From contig CM060319.1 in the NCBI GenBank assembly GCA_030674155.1, positions 2,876,068-2,916,067 on the forward strand: a stretch of DNA of 40,000 nucleotides, in the 5' to 3' direction. The notes beneath the pieces were generated by a model. The model was not told where the DNA came from and did no database searches. It worked only from the letters and a program-made list of their open reading frames with translations. Below, in pieces: positions 1-10,400 of this stretch (position 1 is its first letter; every line of letters starts with the position of its first letter). Source of the DNA: Stramonita haemastoma. Lineage: Eukaryota > Mollusca > Gastropoda > Neogastropoda > Muricidae. Made by a program: the position numbers and the translations under genes.

Positions 1-130
1 CATCCGGACTTTTGGAAGGAGTGGAGTCGGTACTGATATTAACTCCAGAGGAAAAATACTCTGGAAGGAGATTCGAACCGCAGTCAGGAGATCACAAGCG
101 CGATGCCCATCACTAACCAGTAGGCTCCGT

Positions 131-134
<4 letters not shown>
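1..134 (-). mobile_element. SINE-A, head portion (runs off left edge)
   Basis: Reading the minus strand, a tRNA-like head has an A-box-like TGGTTAGTGAT and the B box GGTTCGAATCT (plus-strand 69-79). The SINE-A spacer (ggagttaa ... gactccactc) follows, up to the start of the core at position 1. The rest lies outside the window. The (GT)n array begins at its 5' end. Confidence 0.75.
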
Positions 135-193
<59 letters not shown>

Positions 194-430
194 GTGTGCA
201 CATGAACGCGCACGTGAACGTACACGCACGCTTACGTATGGGTGTGCATGTGCAGATGCTCTCACGTGTGCATGCATATCTCTGTGTGTGTTTACGCACG
301 TGCGCGCGCGCCAGCATTTGCATGTGCCTCCACCAGTGCAAGCATGTTTGTGCGCGCGCGCGCGCGCGCGTGTGTGTGTATGTATGTGTGTGTGCGTGCG
401 TGCGTGCGCGCGCGCGCGCGCATATGTGTG
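134..430. repeat. (GT)n grading into GT/GC-rich alternating DNA
   Basis: (GT)n runs to about 199, followed by imperfect alternating purine-pyrimidine DNA with CGCG-rich blocks at about 300-312, 350-370 and 402-421. All open frames here are Cys/Val or His/Thr artefacts. Confidence 0.95.
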
Positions 431-654
431 TATGGACATGATTATTCGTTAAGGCATGCACACGCCCGTGCTGCCATCCGCGCGTGTGTGACCTTTTCCT
501 TTCCGATGTGGAGGTCATGCAAGTTTGATGGCCACTTGGGGGGCAAGAAAAACAGTGAAAGTCGCCCTGCACTATTGATGCTGTCAGTCAGTCAGCCAGT
601 GGTGGTCCCCTGTACTGTACTGCTGTATATACTGCTTTACTGCTGTGTGTGTGC

Positions 655-950
655 AGGCTATAGATCTCTCTGTGTACAGGCTGTAGATCTCTCTGTAGAT
701 CTCTGTATACAGGCTGTAGAGCTCTGTATGCAGGCTGAAGATCTCTGTATATCTCTCTGTAGATCTCTGTATACAGGCTGAAGATCTCTGTATACAGGCT
801 GAAGATCTCTGTATACAGGCTGAAGATCTCTGTATACAGGCTGAAGATCTCTGTATATCTCTCTGTAGATCTTTGTATACAGGCTGAAGATCTCTGTATA
901 CAGGCTGAAGATCTCTGTATACAGGCTGAAGATCTCTGTACACAGGCTGT
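655..950. repeat. 21-bp minisatellite with a 43-bp variant unit
   Basis: The basic 21-bp unit contains aggctgaagatctctgtat. Units starting at 732 and 838 are 43 bp long (21 plus a 22-bp insert with tctctctgtagatct). Each is followed by three 21-bp units, giving a 106-bp higher-order repeat present twice (732-837, 838-943). The open frames here follow from the unit length. Confidence 0.93.
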
Positions 951-1039
951 GGATCGCCTGCCCAGAAAATGAAAAGTCTGAGTCGGGGGGTGCGGTGGTT
1001 CTGATCCCGTTTGGGCCCAAAACTTTTACCTTATCCATT

Positions 1040-1205
1040 GGACTATGAGTGGAGATCTGGGTGCTAGTGTTTCGGATAAGACCATAAACCGAGGTTCCGT
1101 GTGTTACACATCATTATTTAGTGCACGTAAAAGAACCCACGGCAACAAGAATGTTGCCCCGGGCAAAATTCTGTGGAAAAAAGCTACTCTGATAGGGAAA
1201 CGATT
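1040..1205 (+). mobile_element. SINE-B segment (core plus B-type 3' module)
   Basis: Contains the shared core (ttcggataagaccataaacc, 1069-1088, then gaggttccgtgtgt). It then continues into a module not found in SINE-A: gcacgtaaaagaacccacgg, 1122-1141, then a ccgggcaaaattctgtgg block. As I recall it, this module is widespread in mollusc genomes. The 5' limit is uncertain; weakly related sequence extends back towards 960. Confidence 0.7.
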
Positions 1206-1510
1206 CAGGTTCGAGCAACCACCGAGACACTTATGCAAGTGGATTTTCCCCTGGAGTTAACGTCAGTGCCGATTCCACTCCCCCCAATGGCCCTTCGGTT
1301 AAGACTTTAGACCGAGTCCCGTGTGTGAACGTACGCAGAACATCTCGCGCACACGTTAGAACATATATCGCTTTTCGGAAGAGTTGGCCATTGTGTGCTG
1401 GTGGGAGCAGATGAAAAAAAAATTGCAAAAACTGCTTGCACTGAGGGACTGGATGTAAAAAAAAAAGCACGTGTCTTATTCCATTTCGTTTGAAATAAAA
1501 GAATGATACA

Positions 1511-1549
<39 letters not shown>

Positions 1550-1552
1550 ATG
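1206..1552 (+). mobile_element. SINE-A, 5'-truncated within the tRNA head, with (AAAT)n tail
   Basis: It starts near a degenerate B box (aggttcgagcaa). It then carries the spacer (cctggagttaacgtcag), core (gaccgagtcccgtgtgtgaa), middle module and the terminal module (gggactggatgt, then aataaaagaat), and ends in (AAAT)n at 1511-1551. It directly abuts SINE-B, so the two may be one composite insertion. Confidence 0.82.
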
Positions 1553-1555
1553 TCG

Positions 1556-1830
1556 ATACACAGTAGCCCACTGCACTGAACGCTGACGTGGATCAACAAT
1601 CTTTACTGTGCATGGTTGATCTTCTGCGTGCGTGTATACACGAGGAGACGTAATTAAGCCACTTTCACGTCCGCACTGGAAGTTGACCCGGGAGATGGTT
1701 AAAACCAGCATTGTAAATATATTCCAACCCTTAATTCACCACACGGGGCTACCAAAATGTGAACCCAGGACTTGATAGGCCCCCCGGATAAAAATCAAAC
1801 GCTCCGTCAGCTCAGCTGAAGCAGCCATCA
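1556..1830 (-). mobile_element. SINE-G, near full length
   Basis: On the minus strand: a B-box-like ctgggttcacattttgg, then gtagccccgtgtggtgaatt, then a middle with atctcccgggtcaactt. The core is cgtgtatacacgcacgcaga followed by agatcaaccatgcac. This matches the layout of a SINE I recall as common in molluscs. Its core aligns with the SINE-A core (cgtgtgcgaacgcacgcaga). It lies tail to tail with the preceding SINE-A. Confidence 0.7.
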
Positions 1831-1980
1831 GTCACCAAAACAGCGACAGACCGCCATTGCACTTTGTGTTGACAACAAATTACAAGAAAAGAAAACGATG
1901 CCAATGATTTTTGCCCACGTAACTGAATCCTTCTGTGGTTTCAGCTTCTAAGCTGAGTCATGCCAGCAAATGGGACAGAC

Positions 1981-1982
<2 letters not shown>

Positions 1983-2056
<74 letters not shown>

Positions 2057-2380
2057 CAGAGACAGAGAGACAGAGAGACAGAGAGAGACAGAGAGAGACA
2101 GAGAGAGACAGAGACAGAGACAAGACAGACAAATAAAAGACAGGCAGGCAGGCAGACATTGAGACAGACAGGCAGACATTGAGACAGACAGGCAGACATT
2201 GAGACAGACAGGCAGACAAACAGATATAGATAGACAGACAGGCAGACAGACAGGCAGAAAGACATATATACAGAGAGACAGACAAATGGAGGGACAGATA
2301 GACAGACAGACAGAAAGAGCGACAGAGAGAAGACAGACAGACAGACAGATAGACAAACAGACAGACAGAGGCAGGAAACA
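1983..2380. repeat. (GA)n then (GACA)n compound array
   Basis: Nearly pure (GA)n to about 2060 grades into GACA/GGCA-type repeats. Between about 2145 and 2215 it contains three units of a 20-bp repeat (ggcagacattgagacagaca). A G17 tract follows at 2409-2425. Confidence 0.95.
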
Positions 2381-2408
2381 GCCTGACCTTTGCAGACGGG
2401 GCCAGGCA

Positions 2409-2425
2409 GGGGGGGGGGGGGGGGG
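2409..2425. repeat. Poly(dG) tract, 17 bp
   Basis: Uninterrupted G17 directly after the GACA array. It is one of about ten such tracts in the window. Confidence 0.95.
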
Positions 2426-2633
2426 AGGGTAAAAACCTTTTTCTTTCCAACATCAACATGGATGGAGAATGAAAGCCACACTGGACAGTGCCAGAAATAG
2501 CTGGCTGGTCCGCTGAGAGAGGGAACATGCCAGCCATCCAGTCAGTCTCTATGCAGATGGGGCTTGAGTTTGGTTTAAAGCTATTCTTAGTGGCTGGGGA
2601 GACAGGGGGAAAGTGGGCGTTGGTAAAAAAAAA

Positions 2634-2665
2634 TGTGTGTGTGTGTGTGTAGGGGGTGGGGGGGT

Positions 2666-2734
<69 letters not shown>

Positions 2735-2748
2735 GTGTGTGTGTGTGC
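2634..2748. repeat. (GT)n array
   Basis: GT dinucleotides are interrupted by a G-rich block (aggggg, 2651-2665) and by one TT. Confidence 0.95.
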
Positions 2749-2761
2749 AGGGGTCAAGGAG

Positions 2762-2850
2762 GTTTTGATAGTTTAGTGGTCAACGCTGTCGAGCTTGTAA
2801 TCTCAGGGCGAAGGTTTGCCATCTTCCTTGATTAAGCTGTTCGTCTTGAG
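2762..2850 (+). mobile_element. SINE tRNA-like head fragment
   Basis: A-box TAGTTTAGTGG (2769-2779) is followed about 31 nt later by a decayed B box (aaggtttgcca). The fragment stops just before the (GATTT)n tail of the next, oppositely oriented SINE. Confidence 0.5.
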
Positions 2851-2855
2851 GGAGA

Positions 2856-3078
2856 TTTTGATTTGATTTGATTTGATTTGATTTTTTCTTTTATATCGAG
2901 GATAATGGGATAAGCACTCTTGCGCTTTTTACGTCCAGTTCCCGTGTGTATGCAGTTTTGTAAATGTCATCTGTTCCCACCGGCACACGATGGCCTACTC
3001 TTACGAAAAGCGGAACAGGATTTAACGCGTGTGCAAGATGTTCTGCGTGCTTTCGCACACGGGGCCTTGACCTCTCGT
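2856..3078 (-). mobile_element. SINE-A body with (AAATC)n tail
   Basis: Plus-strand order is (GATTT)n, then ttttatatcgaggataatgg (terminal module), the middle module (ccggcacacgatggcctact) and the core ending near cgcacacggggccttg. This is the reverse complement of SINE-A. The head is absent. Confidence 0.85.
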
Positions 3079-3132
3079 TCCCGACTCCAACCCCTTGCAA
3101 GTCATTAAGTCTTTCTGATTCTTATGATTATG

Positions 3133-3232
3133 AATGACGGTACCGTGAGGACACGCATGCAGAATATCTTGTACACACTTAACCGTATTTATATTTTGTA
3201 AAGCGTAAGCCAGCTCTGGCTGGTGGTACATG
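3133..3232 (+). mobile_element. SINE-A core/middle fragment, diverged
   Basis: The segments gcatgcagaatatcttgtac and gtaaagcgtaagccag with ctggtggtac align with the SINE-A core and middle modules. It points away from the preceding minus-strand copy, forming a head-to-head inverted pair. Confidence 0.55.
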
Positions 3233-3395
3233 TGACAGGAACATACACACATACTTAGCATGCAATCTGACATCAGGAGAGGGATTGGCTCCGCCAGGGT
3301 CAGCTTGACCCAAAACTCACTGTGATGTGTGAACAATGGTGTGCATGCACTGCCTCAGCCACTCATCATGGAGAAGTGCTGAGAAGTCGGCTGTT

Positions 3396-3755
3396 AATGC
3401 TGCCAGTATATCAGCACTCTTTGTTCACGGTGCCAGTATATCAGCACTCTTTGTTCATGCTACCAGTATATCAGCACTCTTTGTTCATGCTGCCAGTATA
3501 TCAGCATTCTTTGTTCATGCTACCAGTATATCAGCGTTCTTTGTTCATGCTGCCAGTATATCAGCACTCTTTGTTCATGCTGCCAGTATATCAGCACTCT
3601 TTGTTCACGGTGCCAGTATATCAGCACTCTTTGCTCACGGTGCCAGTATATCAGCACTCTTTGTTCATGCTACCAGTATATCAGCATTCTTTGTTCACGG
3701 TGCCAGTATATCAGCGTTCTTTGTTCATGCTGCCAGTATATCAGCACTCTTTGTA
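3396..3755. repeat. 30-bp minisatellite, 12 copies
   Basis: Twelve perfectly phased 30-bp units share tgccagtatatcagcactct followed by ttgttcatgc. Variants recur at two places (catgc/cacgg, and cactct/cattct/cgttct). Because 30 is divisible by three, two plus-strand frames stay open (LPVYQHSLFM and related). I do not regard them as genes. Confidence 0.95.
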
Positions 3756-3799
3756 AACAGCCGTTTTCTTTTGTGGAGCAATACATTTGCAGTCGCCAG

Positions 3800-4070
3800 T
3801 TTTTATCTAGAATGGGAAATTACTTTTTGGAATAGCTAAGTTACTCCGTGAAACAGCGACACTTTGTGAAATGGCTTTTTTGGGGAAGGGGGGGGGGGGT
3901 AACTTGTGAATTGGCTAAGTGTTTTGTAGAGTGGATAATCGGTCTTTGAGATGACCGACCCTTTTGTGGAATACCCAATTTCTTTGTGGAATAGCTAATT
4001 TTTATTTAGAATCGCTCATTTTTACGTGAATGGACTGAAACAAAATTAGGTGGAATGGCTAATGGTCACT
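3800..4070. repeat. Degenerate tandem repeat around tttgtggaatagctaattt
   Basis: About nine decayed copies of a motif like gtggaatagctaat recur at intervals of roughly 20-40 bp, directly downstream of the 30-bp minisatellite. It includes a G11 tract near 3889-3899. Confidence 0.6.
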
Positions 4071-4149
4071 TTTCTCGCGGCCTTTCCCATTCAGTTGTGG
4101 AAGAGTCAAGTTGTCCCCTGTGGTTTGCTAACTGATTTATGAAATAAAG

Positions 4150-4157
4150 AGAAGAAA

Positions 4158-4209
<52 letters not shown>

Positions 4210-4255
4210 AGAAGAAGAAGAAGAAGAAGAAGAAGAAGAAGAAGAAGAAGAAGAA

Positions 4256-4316
<61 letters not shown>
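4150..4316. repeat. Compound (AAAG)n-(AAG)n-(ATG)n array
   Basis: Three arrays adjoin: AAAG to about 4208, AAG to about 4256, then ATG (TGA) to about 4315. The minus-strand frames are Ser, Phe, Leu or Ile homopolymers and not genes. Confidence 0.97.
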
Positions 4317-4319
<3 letters not shown>

Positions 4320-4589
4320 AAAAACCAACAACAATAACAACAGCAACAATAATAACAACAACGGCTACAATTAAACAAAAGGAGGGGAAGTAGGAAATAT
4401 CAACCACAGCCAAAACCAAAACCAAACCACAATAAAACAGAATAAAACGGATCTCATTTTAGGACAAAATGTCTGTCTATCTTCTTTAACCTCTACGCTT
4501 CTCAAGAGCAAATCACGATCCGTCTTGCTCATCTAGGTCGCCAGGTGGGATCGATAAACCTACAGGACTTTAATTTACTTCCCTGTAAC

Positions 4590-4594
4590 CCCCC

Positions 4595-4637
<43 letters not shown>
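4590..4637. repeat. Poly(dC) followed by (CT)n
   Basis: A C-run of about 15 runs straight into (CT)n. Confidence 0.95.
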
Positions 4638-4638
<1 letters not shown>

Positions 4639-5012
4639 TCCCTTGTTTACATCGCACAAAAGAAAACACCGCATTGACTTCTGTCTGCGCAACCAAGGCC
4701 AATTACTCTGAGCGACATGGGTTTTATTTCCCTTGCTGAAAATGGCGCTGGGACAGTCACGCAGCGTAGAAACAACTTGACCTTTAAAGGTCGCGGTTCA
4801 TGACTCCACGGCACGAGAAACAGCAGCATATGCTGGGCGGAAATGCGAAATTGTTTTAATGATACCGGAAATAGCTGTGTTGCTGATCATGTGATAGTGT
4901 AGACATTTTTCTATGAGGCTTGCTTGCTTGTTTCTTTCTGTGCGCTGTTGTTGTTTTTTTTGTTCTTCTGTTTATATCTCGGTCTGCGACTGTGACAGTT
5001 TGTCCCTTTCTC

Positions 5013-5013
<1 letters not shown>

Positions 5014-5107
<94 letters not shown>
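5014..5107. repeat. (GTCT)n then (CT)n
   Basis: GTCT tetranucleotides grade into pure CT. This is the reverse complement of the GA/GACA compound seen elsewhere. Confidence 0.95.
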
Positions 5108-5109
<2 letters not shown>

Positions 5110-5147
5110 ACTGTTTAGTATCTTTTTATCTTGATGTTTTCCCTGAA

Positions 5148-5235
5148 AAGGGCGGGGACTGGATGTAAAAAAGCACATGAGTGCTTATCTATTATCCTCG
5201 AATAAAAGAATTTTGCCTTGCCTTGCCTTGCCTTG
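5148..5235 (+). mobile_element. SINE-A terminal module with (CCTTG)n tail
   Basis: Terminal module only: gggactggatgt, then gcacatgagtgcttat, tatcctcgaataaaagaa, and a (CCTTG)n tail at 5214-5234 that runs directly into (CT)n. Confidence 0.8.
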
Positions 5236-6119
<884 letters not shown>

Positions 6120-6292
6120 CAGTCTTCATAATGAGATCACAGCTTACCCACTCGGGTAGCTAGGAACTGGCCGGAGTTTTAACAAATCTATAACATTTGT
6201 GGGGTTCGACCCCGCAAGCTTTTAGCCAGGAATCATATGTGCTAACCACTGAACCAAGGTGGCTGGTGAGCACGACCATATTTTTTTGTGAT
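6120..6292 (-). mobile_element. tRNA-headed SINE of another family
   Basis: On the minus strand, A box TGGTTCAGTGG (6246-6256) and a strong B box within ggggtcgaacccc (6201-6213). The downstream body differs from SINE-A. The 3' limit is uncertain. Confidence 0.55.
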
Positions 6293-6340
6293 ATGTTTTA
6301 CCTGGAATGCGCAAAATGTCTGGGAGGGAGTCGGAGTGGG

Positions 6341-6548
6341 GGGACGGGATAGCCTGGTGGTCAGAGTGATGCGCTTGTGATCTGCTGACCCGGGTTCGAA
6401 TCTCGTTAAAGAGGATTTTTCCTCAGGAGTTAACATCTGTGCCGACTCCACTCTCCCCAAAAATCCTGTGGACTGGGGAATGGATGTTTAAAAGCACGCG
6501 AGTGCTTATTCTATTAACCTCGAAATAAAAGAATAAAGTAAAATAAAA
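6341..6548 (+). mobile_element. SINE-A with core deleted (head joined to tail)
   Basis: A box TAGCCTGGTGG (6350-6360) and B box GGTTCGAATCT (6393-6403) are followed by the spacer (cctcaggagttaacatctgt, then ccgactccactc). The sequence then jumps to the terminal module (gactggggaatggatg, then gcacgcgagtgcttattcta) and an AATAAA-type tail. The core and middle module are missing. Confidence 0.85.
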
Positions 6549-6838
6549 GTAAACTAGTTATCAAAGACCGTCTTTACTCTGTCATAATGGAATTCACTGG
6601 GACAGCTTGATGGGAATGAACTTCTTCCAGCGTTTGATTGGCAGGGTTGGTTGTCAATGACCTGCCCTTCAAACATTTCTGTTCAAAGAGAAACGTGGCA
6701 TGGTGACTTTTCTGCAATATGGACAGGATAGGAACTAAACTTCACAAAAAATATTCTCTGATGAAGTTTAATGTTCTGCAAATCAAAGTTGGTGATTCGA
6801 GACATCTACAAAGACATTGTTGTTATCTTGAAATGTCA
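6549..6838. other. Unique AT-rich DNA
   Basis: No repeat, RNA gene or exon recognised. Confidence 0.5.
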
Positions 6839-6925
6839 TGAGAGAGAGAGACACAGAGAGAGACAGAGACAGAGAGAGACAGAGAGAGACAGACAGCCAG
6901 ACACAGACAGATAGACAGACAGGGA
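6839..6925. repeat. Imperfect (GA)n/(GACA)n array
   Basis: GAGA and GACAGA units decay into CAGACAGATAGACAGA. Confidence 0.9.
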
Positions 6926-6989
6926 ACACTAAAAACAGATTATAAGGGCGACCAGAGGAGGGAGGGTGGAGGGGAAAGTGTGCTATGAG

Positions 6990-7231
6990 ATTGTTTATTT
7001 TATTTTATTCTTTTATATCGAGGATGATAGAATAAGAACTCGTGTGCTTTTTTTTTTTACATCCAGTCCCCATGTGTATGCAGTTTTGTCGATTTTGTCA
7101 TCTGTTTCCACCGGCACATGATGGCCTACTCTTTCGAAAAGCGGAACAGGATTTAATGTGCGCGCAAGATGTTCTGCGTGAGTTCGCACACGAAACCTTG
7201 GTTTATAGTCTCATCCGCAGGACTTTTTGAA
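6990..7231 (-). mobile_element. SINE-A, body through core
   Basis: Plus-strand order is TTTTA-rich tail, tatatcgaggatgatagaat, a T10 run, middle module, core (cgcacacgaaaccttggttt, then tagtctcatccgcaggac). The tRNA head is missing. Confidence 0.88.
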
Positions 7232-7544
7232 ATCAGCAAGATGAATATCGTAAAGAAGGATGAGTATTTCAGGCGTTAAAATCCCAATAAACAAAAGCAG
7301 CATAAGATAAATAAAACGACAGGAAAAAAAGACTACAGAAAATTTCTTAAAAGGGCTACACAACAACCGAATCAATATTCCATTGTCATCAGTTGTGTAC
7401 TTCCCAGAAACTTATTTACAGAGACTTGTTTTACCCACACAATAGCCAGAACAACTAAAAACTACACAAAGAGAACGAAAAAAAATCAAAAACCTTTCAA
7501 AACTGTTGACGGTTGAGTTCGTTGTTCTTTGTTACACTTAGCAG
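7232..7544. other. AT-rich unique DNA
   Basis: A-rich sequence (cagaaaatttcttaaaaggg and similar). No feature recognised. Confidence 0.5.
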
Positions 7545-7860
7545 CACTCTAGCGTTTTCTTTCAAGTGTCAAAGAAAACGCATAGAAATGACTGCTGCTT
7601 GCACGGCAGACTCTGATTGCCATCAATTGCCATGAATAATGCAGCAGTAGTTCTCTGTTTTTGCTTTCAGCCAGCCGTTCCTCAAAGCAACACATCAAAG
7701 ACAGGCCCTGTTACATAACCACATGACAATCATGCACAGTTTGTCCACTGTTCTGATGGCTTCCAAAAGGGAAATAGTTAAATTGAGAAGCCTGATTTGA
7801 AATTCCATGGTCTTTGTGAAAACCAAGTCTCCCAGGAGCTGCTGAGGTAAAAGGACAGAG
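7545..7860 (+). repeat. Diverged dispersed repeat, copy 1 (pair with 9510-9870)
   Basis: Blocks gccatgaataatgc (7629), gctttcagccagcc (7663), acatcaaag (7692) and atgacaat (7723) occur in the same order and orientation in the 9.5-9.9 kb copy. Intervening sequence is alignable but decayed. Confidence 0.6.
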
Positions 7861-7867
7861 AAGCGCG

Positions 7868-7928
7868 TGTTGCGCGCGCGCGCACACACACACGCGCACA
7901 CACGCGCGCACACGCGCGCGCGCGCACG

Positions 7929-7973
<45 letters not shown>

Positions 7974-7975
7974 TC
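7868..7975. repeat. (CGCA)/(CA)n array
   Basis: A GC/CA alternating block passes into pure (CA)n. Confidence 0.95.
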
Positions 7976-8147
7976 ACAAACAAAGAAACAAAACACTCTG
8001 GACAACCAATATTGCAGAGTCGTTCAGGAAATTAGTGAACAGAGACAGACTTGGGCACACAACGAACAAGACATGGAAGGTTCTGACGGAATTGCTCTAC
8101 ACTGCAGGGTCTCATTCCCCTGGGAATTACGGGGAGAAGAAGAGTTT

Positions 8148-8199
8148 CGAAGAAGAAGAAGAAGAAGAAGAAGAGAAGAAGAAGAAGAAGAAGAAGAAG

Positions 8200-8235
<36 letters not shown>

Positions 8236-8236
8236 T
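8148..8236. repeat. (GAA)n then (ACA)n triplet arrays
   Basis: GAA triplets with one slip (agaag) are followed directly by AAC/ACA triplets. The Glu/Lys/Asn frame is an artefact. Confidence 0.96.
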
Positions 8237-8470
8237 CGACATGTCATGAAATCAGGACATACAATCTAACACACTGTGATAGGGGAAGACAATTCATCAA
8301 TGCTGCTGATGCAGTCACCAGTTGTGTTCGTTGCGTCAAGGCAATAAAGCTGACATATTATTTGATGTCAAACCCAGCCAAAGTAGAGAGCTCCTCTATC
8401 TGTAATCTTCAGTCAGTATTATCAGTGTTCCTTTTAAAAACCAGAAAAGAGAAATGGCAGCAAACAAGAT
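8237..8470. other. Unique DNA
   Basis: Open in one plus frame by continuation from the triplet array. No domain or splice pattern is visible. Confidence 0.4.
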
Positions 8471-8473
8471 AAT

Positions 8474-8596
8474 TAAGTACATAAATGAATGAATAAGGAA
8501 ATAAAAGGTAAATTGATGAATAAATAATTGAAATAACAATAAACGAATAAATAAATAAATACATAAATAAATAAATACATTAAATAAATCGATCCA

Positions 8597-8643
<47 letters not shown>

Positions 8644-8645
8644 AT
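8474..8645. repeat. (AAAT)n array
   Basis: Degenerate AAAT/AATG units become pure near 8597-8645. Confidence 0.95.
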
Positions 8646-8742
8646 ACAGAAAATCTATCATAGCAGTGATACTTTTATTAATATTTGTAATTGTTCTTCA
8701 TGGGATGAAGTGCTTTTTGATTTGAATTTTTGACTTGACCTG

Positions 8743-8980
8743 ACTCTGGTCAAGGTATGGGTCTACAACAGGACCCAGTATAGTAGCATGACTCTGGTCA
8801 AGGTATGGGTCTACAACAGGACCCAGTATAGTAGCATGACTCTGGTCAAGGTATGGGTCTACAACAGGACCCAGTATAGTAGCATGACTCTGGTCAAGGT
8901 ATGGGTCTACAACAGGACCCAGTATAGTAGCATGACTGGTCAAGGTATGGGTCTACAACAGGACCCAGTATAGTAGCATG
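8743..8980. repeat. 48-bp minisatellite, 5 copies
   Basis: Units start at 8743, 8791, 8839, 8887 and 8935 and share actctggtcaaggtatgggt ... agtatagtagcatg. They are virtually identical; only the last lacks two bases. This suggests recent expansion or homogenisation. The 16-residue protein repeat in the frames is a by-product. Confidence 0.96.
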
Positions 8981-9141
8981 ACTCCCAAGTGGGATGGCTT
9001 GGTCCTCATTGCGACTATGACAAGTCTGCAGTTGATGATACACTCCATCAAGTGTTGGAGATCTACTCCTGCTATATAAAGTGGTTCCAATTCAGAAATG
9101 ATGCAAAACTGGACTTCCCCAAAATTGCCGCTTGTTTGATT

Positions 9142-9248
<107 letters not shown>

Positions 9249-9509
9249 CTCAATTATAACACATGACAAAGTGTTCTTCAACACAGAAGAAGAAGATTTT
9301 TCTTCTGAATGTCATCAGACATTCATACACGTGAAACTAAAGTAAACATAGAACTTTTCAACAAGCAAAACGGTCAACAACATGATGCAAAACAGTGTTG
9401 ACATCACCCATTCTTCAGGACCCACTTCTAACACTTCTGTCATCCCACCATCTCGTCCTCCTACTTCATCAAATTGTTTGTTTATTTTTTGCCCTGTTAC
9501 TTAACTGGC

Positions 9510-9657
9510 AGTTCTTTCACACATATCAGGGAAACACAAGGGGAAGAAAGTCTTGCAGTGCACGTCAAGGCTCGGGGCCTGGCTGCCCTCCACAGCCATG
9601 AATAATGCAACTGCTCCAGTCTGGGCCTAGCTTTCAGCCAGCCTGTTCTCCAAGGTA

Positions 9658-9717
<60 letters not shown>

Positions 9718-9870
9718 CTACATCAAAGATGGCTGCGTGCCCTTCCTTATCCAGGAGGCAGCCAGCCAGATGACAATGCTGCAGATTTTGTCGGCTGCTG
9801 TGTTGGCGTTCTGCAGAGAGGTGGTTAAAAATGGAGGAGCCAGTTCAGACACCTGCAAGGTCATGTACGG
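9510..9870 (+). repeat. Diverged dispersed repeat, copy 2, interrupted by (CA)n
   Basis: Collinear with 7545-7860: gccatgaataatgc (9595), gctttcagccagcc (9630), acatcaaag (9720), atgacaat (9770). A (CA)n array (9658-9717) sits inside it and is absent from copy 1. Confidence 0.6.
9658..9717. repeat. (CA)n array
   Basis: Nearly pure CA. Confidence 0.97.
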
Positions 9871-9887
9871 GCGAGAGCCAGACAGGT
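9755..9887 (+). CDS. Weak candidate internal exon, or ORF within a dispersed repeat
   Basis: Seen: a pyrimidine-rich acceptor (tgcccttccttatccag) ends at 9754. An open frame follows, beginning EAASQMTMLQILSAAVLAF and ending VMYGREPD, with a possible donor CAG|gtagac at 9888. The translation is helix-like and amphipathic. Against it, the same region has a diverged, non-open counterpart at 7692-7790, so the segment may simply be repeat DNA. No function is assigned. Confidence 0.15.
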
Positions 9888-9941
9888 AGACAGACAGGTA
9901 GACAGACAGACAGACAAACAGGCAGACAGACAGACAGACAC
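9880..9941. repeat. (GACA)n array
   Basis: GACAGGTA/GACAGACA units. Confidence 0.93.
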
Positions 9942-10257
9942 GCCATTGCGGGTGGGGGGTAGTATAGGGGGAAAAGAAAACTTGCAGACGATGCTATCAG
10001 TGTGTTTGCAGTAGAATGTGGACATGGATAGTTAAGCCATTAAAAAATCAGTGCTTTCAGTGTGTGCACAATCTTCCATGACGATTGGAAACTACAGGTT
10101 AACTGCTGGTGATGGTCACGGCATGAGCATTGTGGGAACAGGAGACAGGTACACAGCAGAGGAGGAGGCAGGATAGGGAGAAAACCGCACAGAAACCTTC
10201 ACAGTGTGTGTTTAGGGCTCTTCTTCAGGTCACAGATCGTACACTGCTTTGGGTTCG

Positions 10258-10400
10258 TGTTCTTTTTTCCCTTCCTTAGCTAGAGGTCTGAGTTTCACAA
10301 TGGGTGAGACTTTTGCGTATAGGACCGGTTCCTCCCCCCCCCCCCCCCACCCCCCCTACTGTTTCGGTAGCCGCATTCCAACTTCGGGGATGTATTTTGT
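10258..10400 (+). repeat. Dispersed repeat H, copy 1
   Basis: Shares gctagaggtctgagtttcac, then a C/T-rich tract with C-run, then ggtagccgcattccaacttc with the copies near 24.63 and 37.0 kb. Identity of the element is unknown. Confidence 0.55.

Noticed and set aside
3396..3755. CRISPR-like direct repeats
   Set aside because: Units are contiguous with no unique spacers, and the setting is eukaryotic.
3322..3839. Plus-strand frames of 144 and 167 codons as a secreted repeat protein
   Set aside because: They are explained by the 30-bp minisatellite. Two frames are open at once.
4066..4425. Poly-Ser and poly-Phe minus-strand frames
   Set aside because: Translation of the triplet and AAAG arrays.
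6350..6403. Functional tRNA gene
   Set aside because: The A and B boxes belong to a SINE head, and no clover-leaf with paired acceptor stem is evident. The same holds for 14061-14115, 27700-27753 and 37455-37500.
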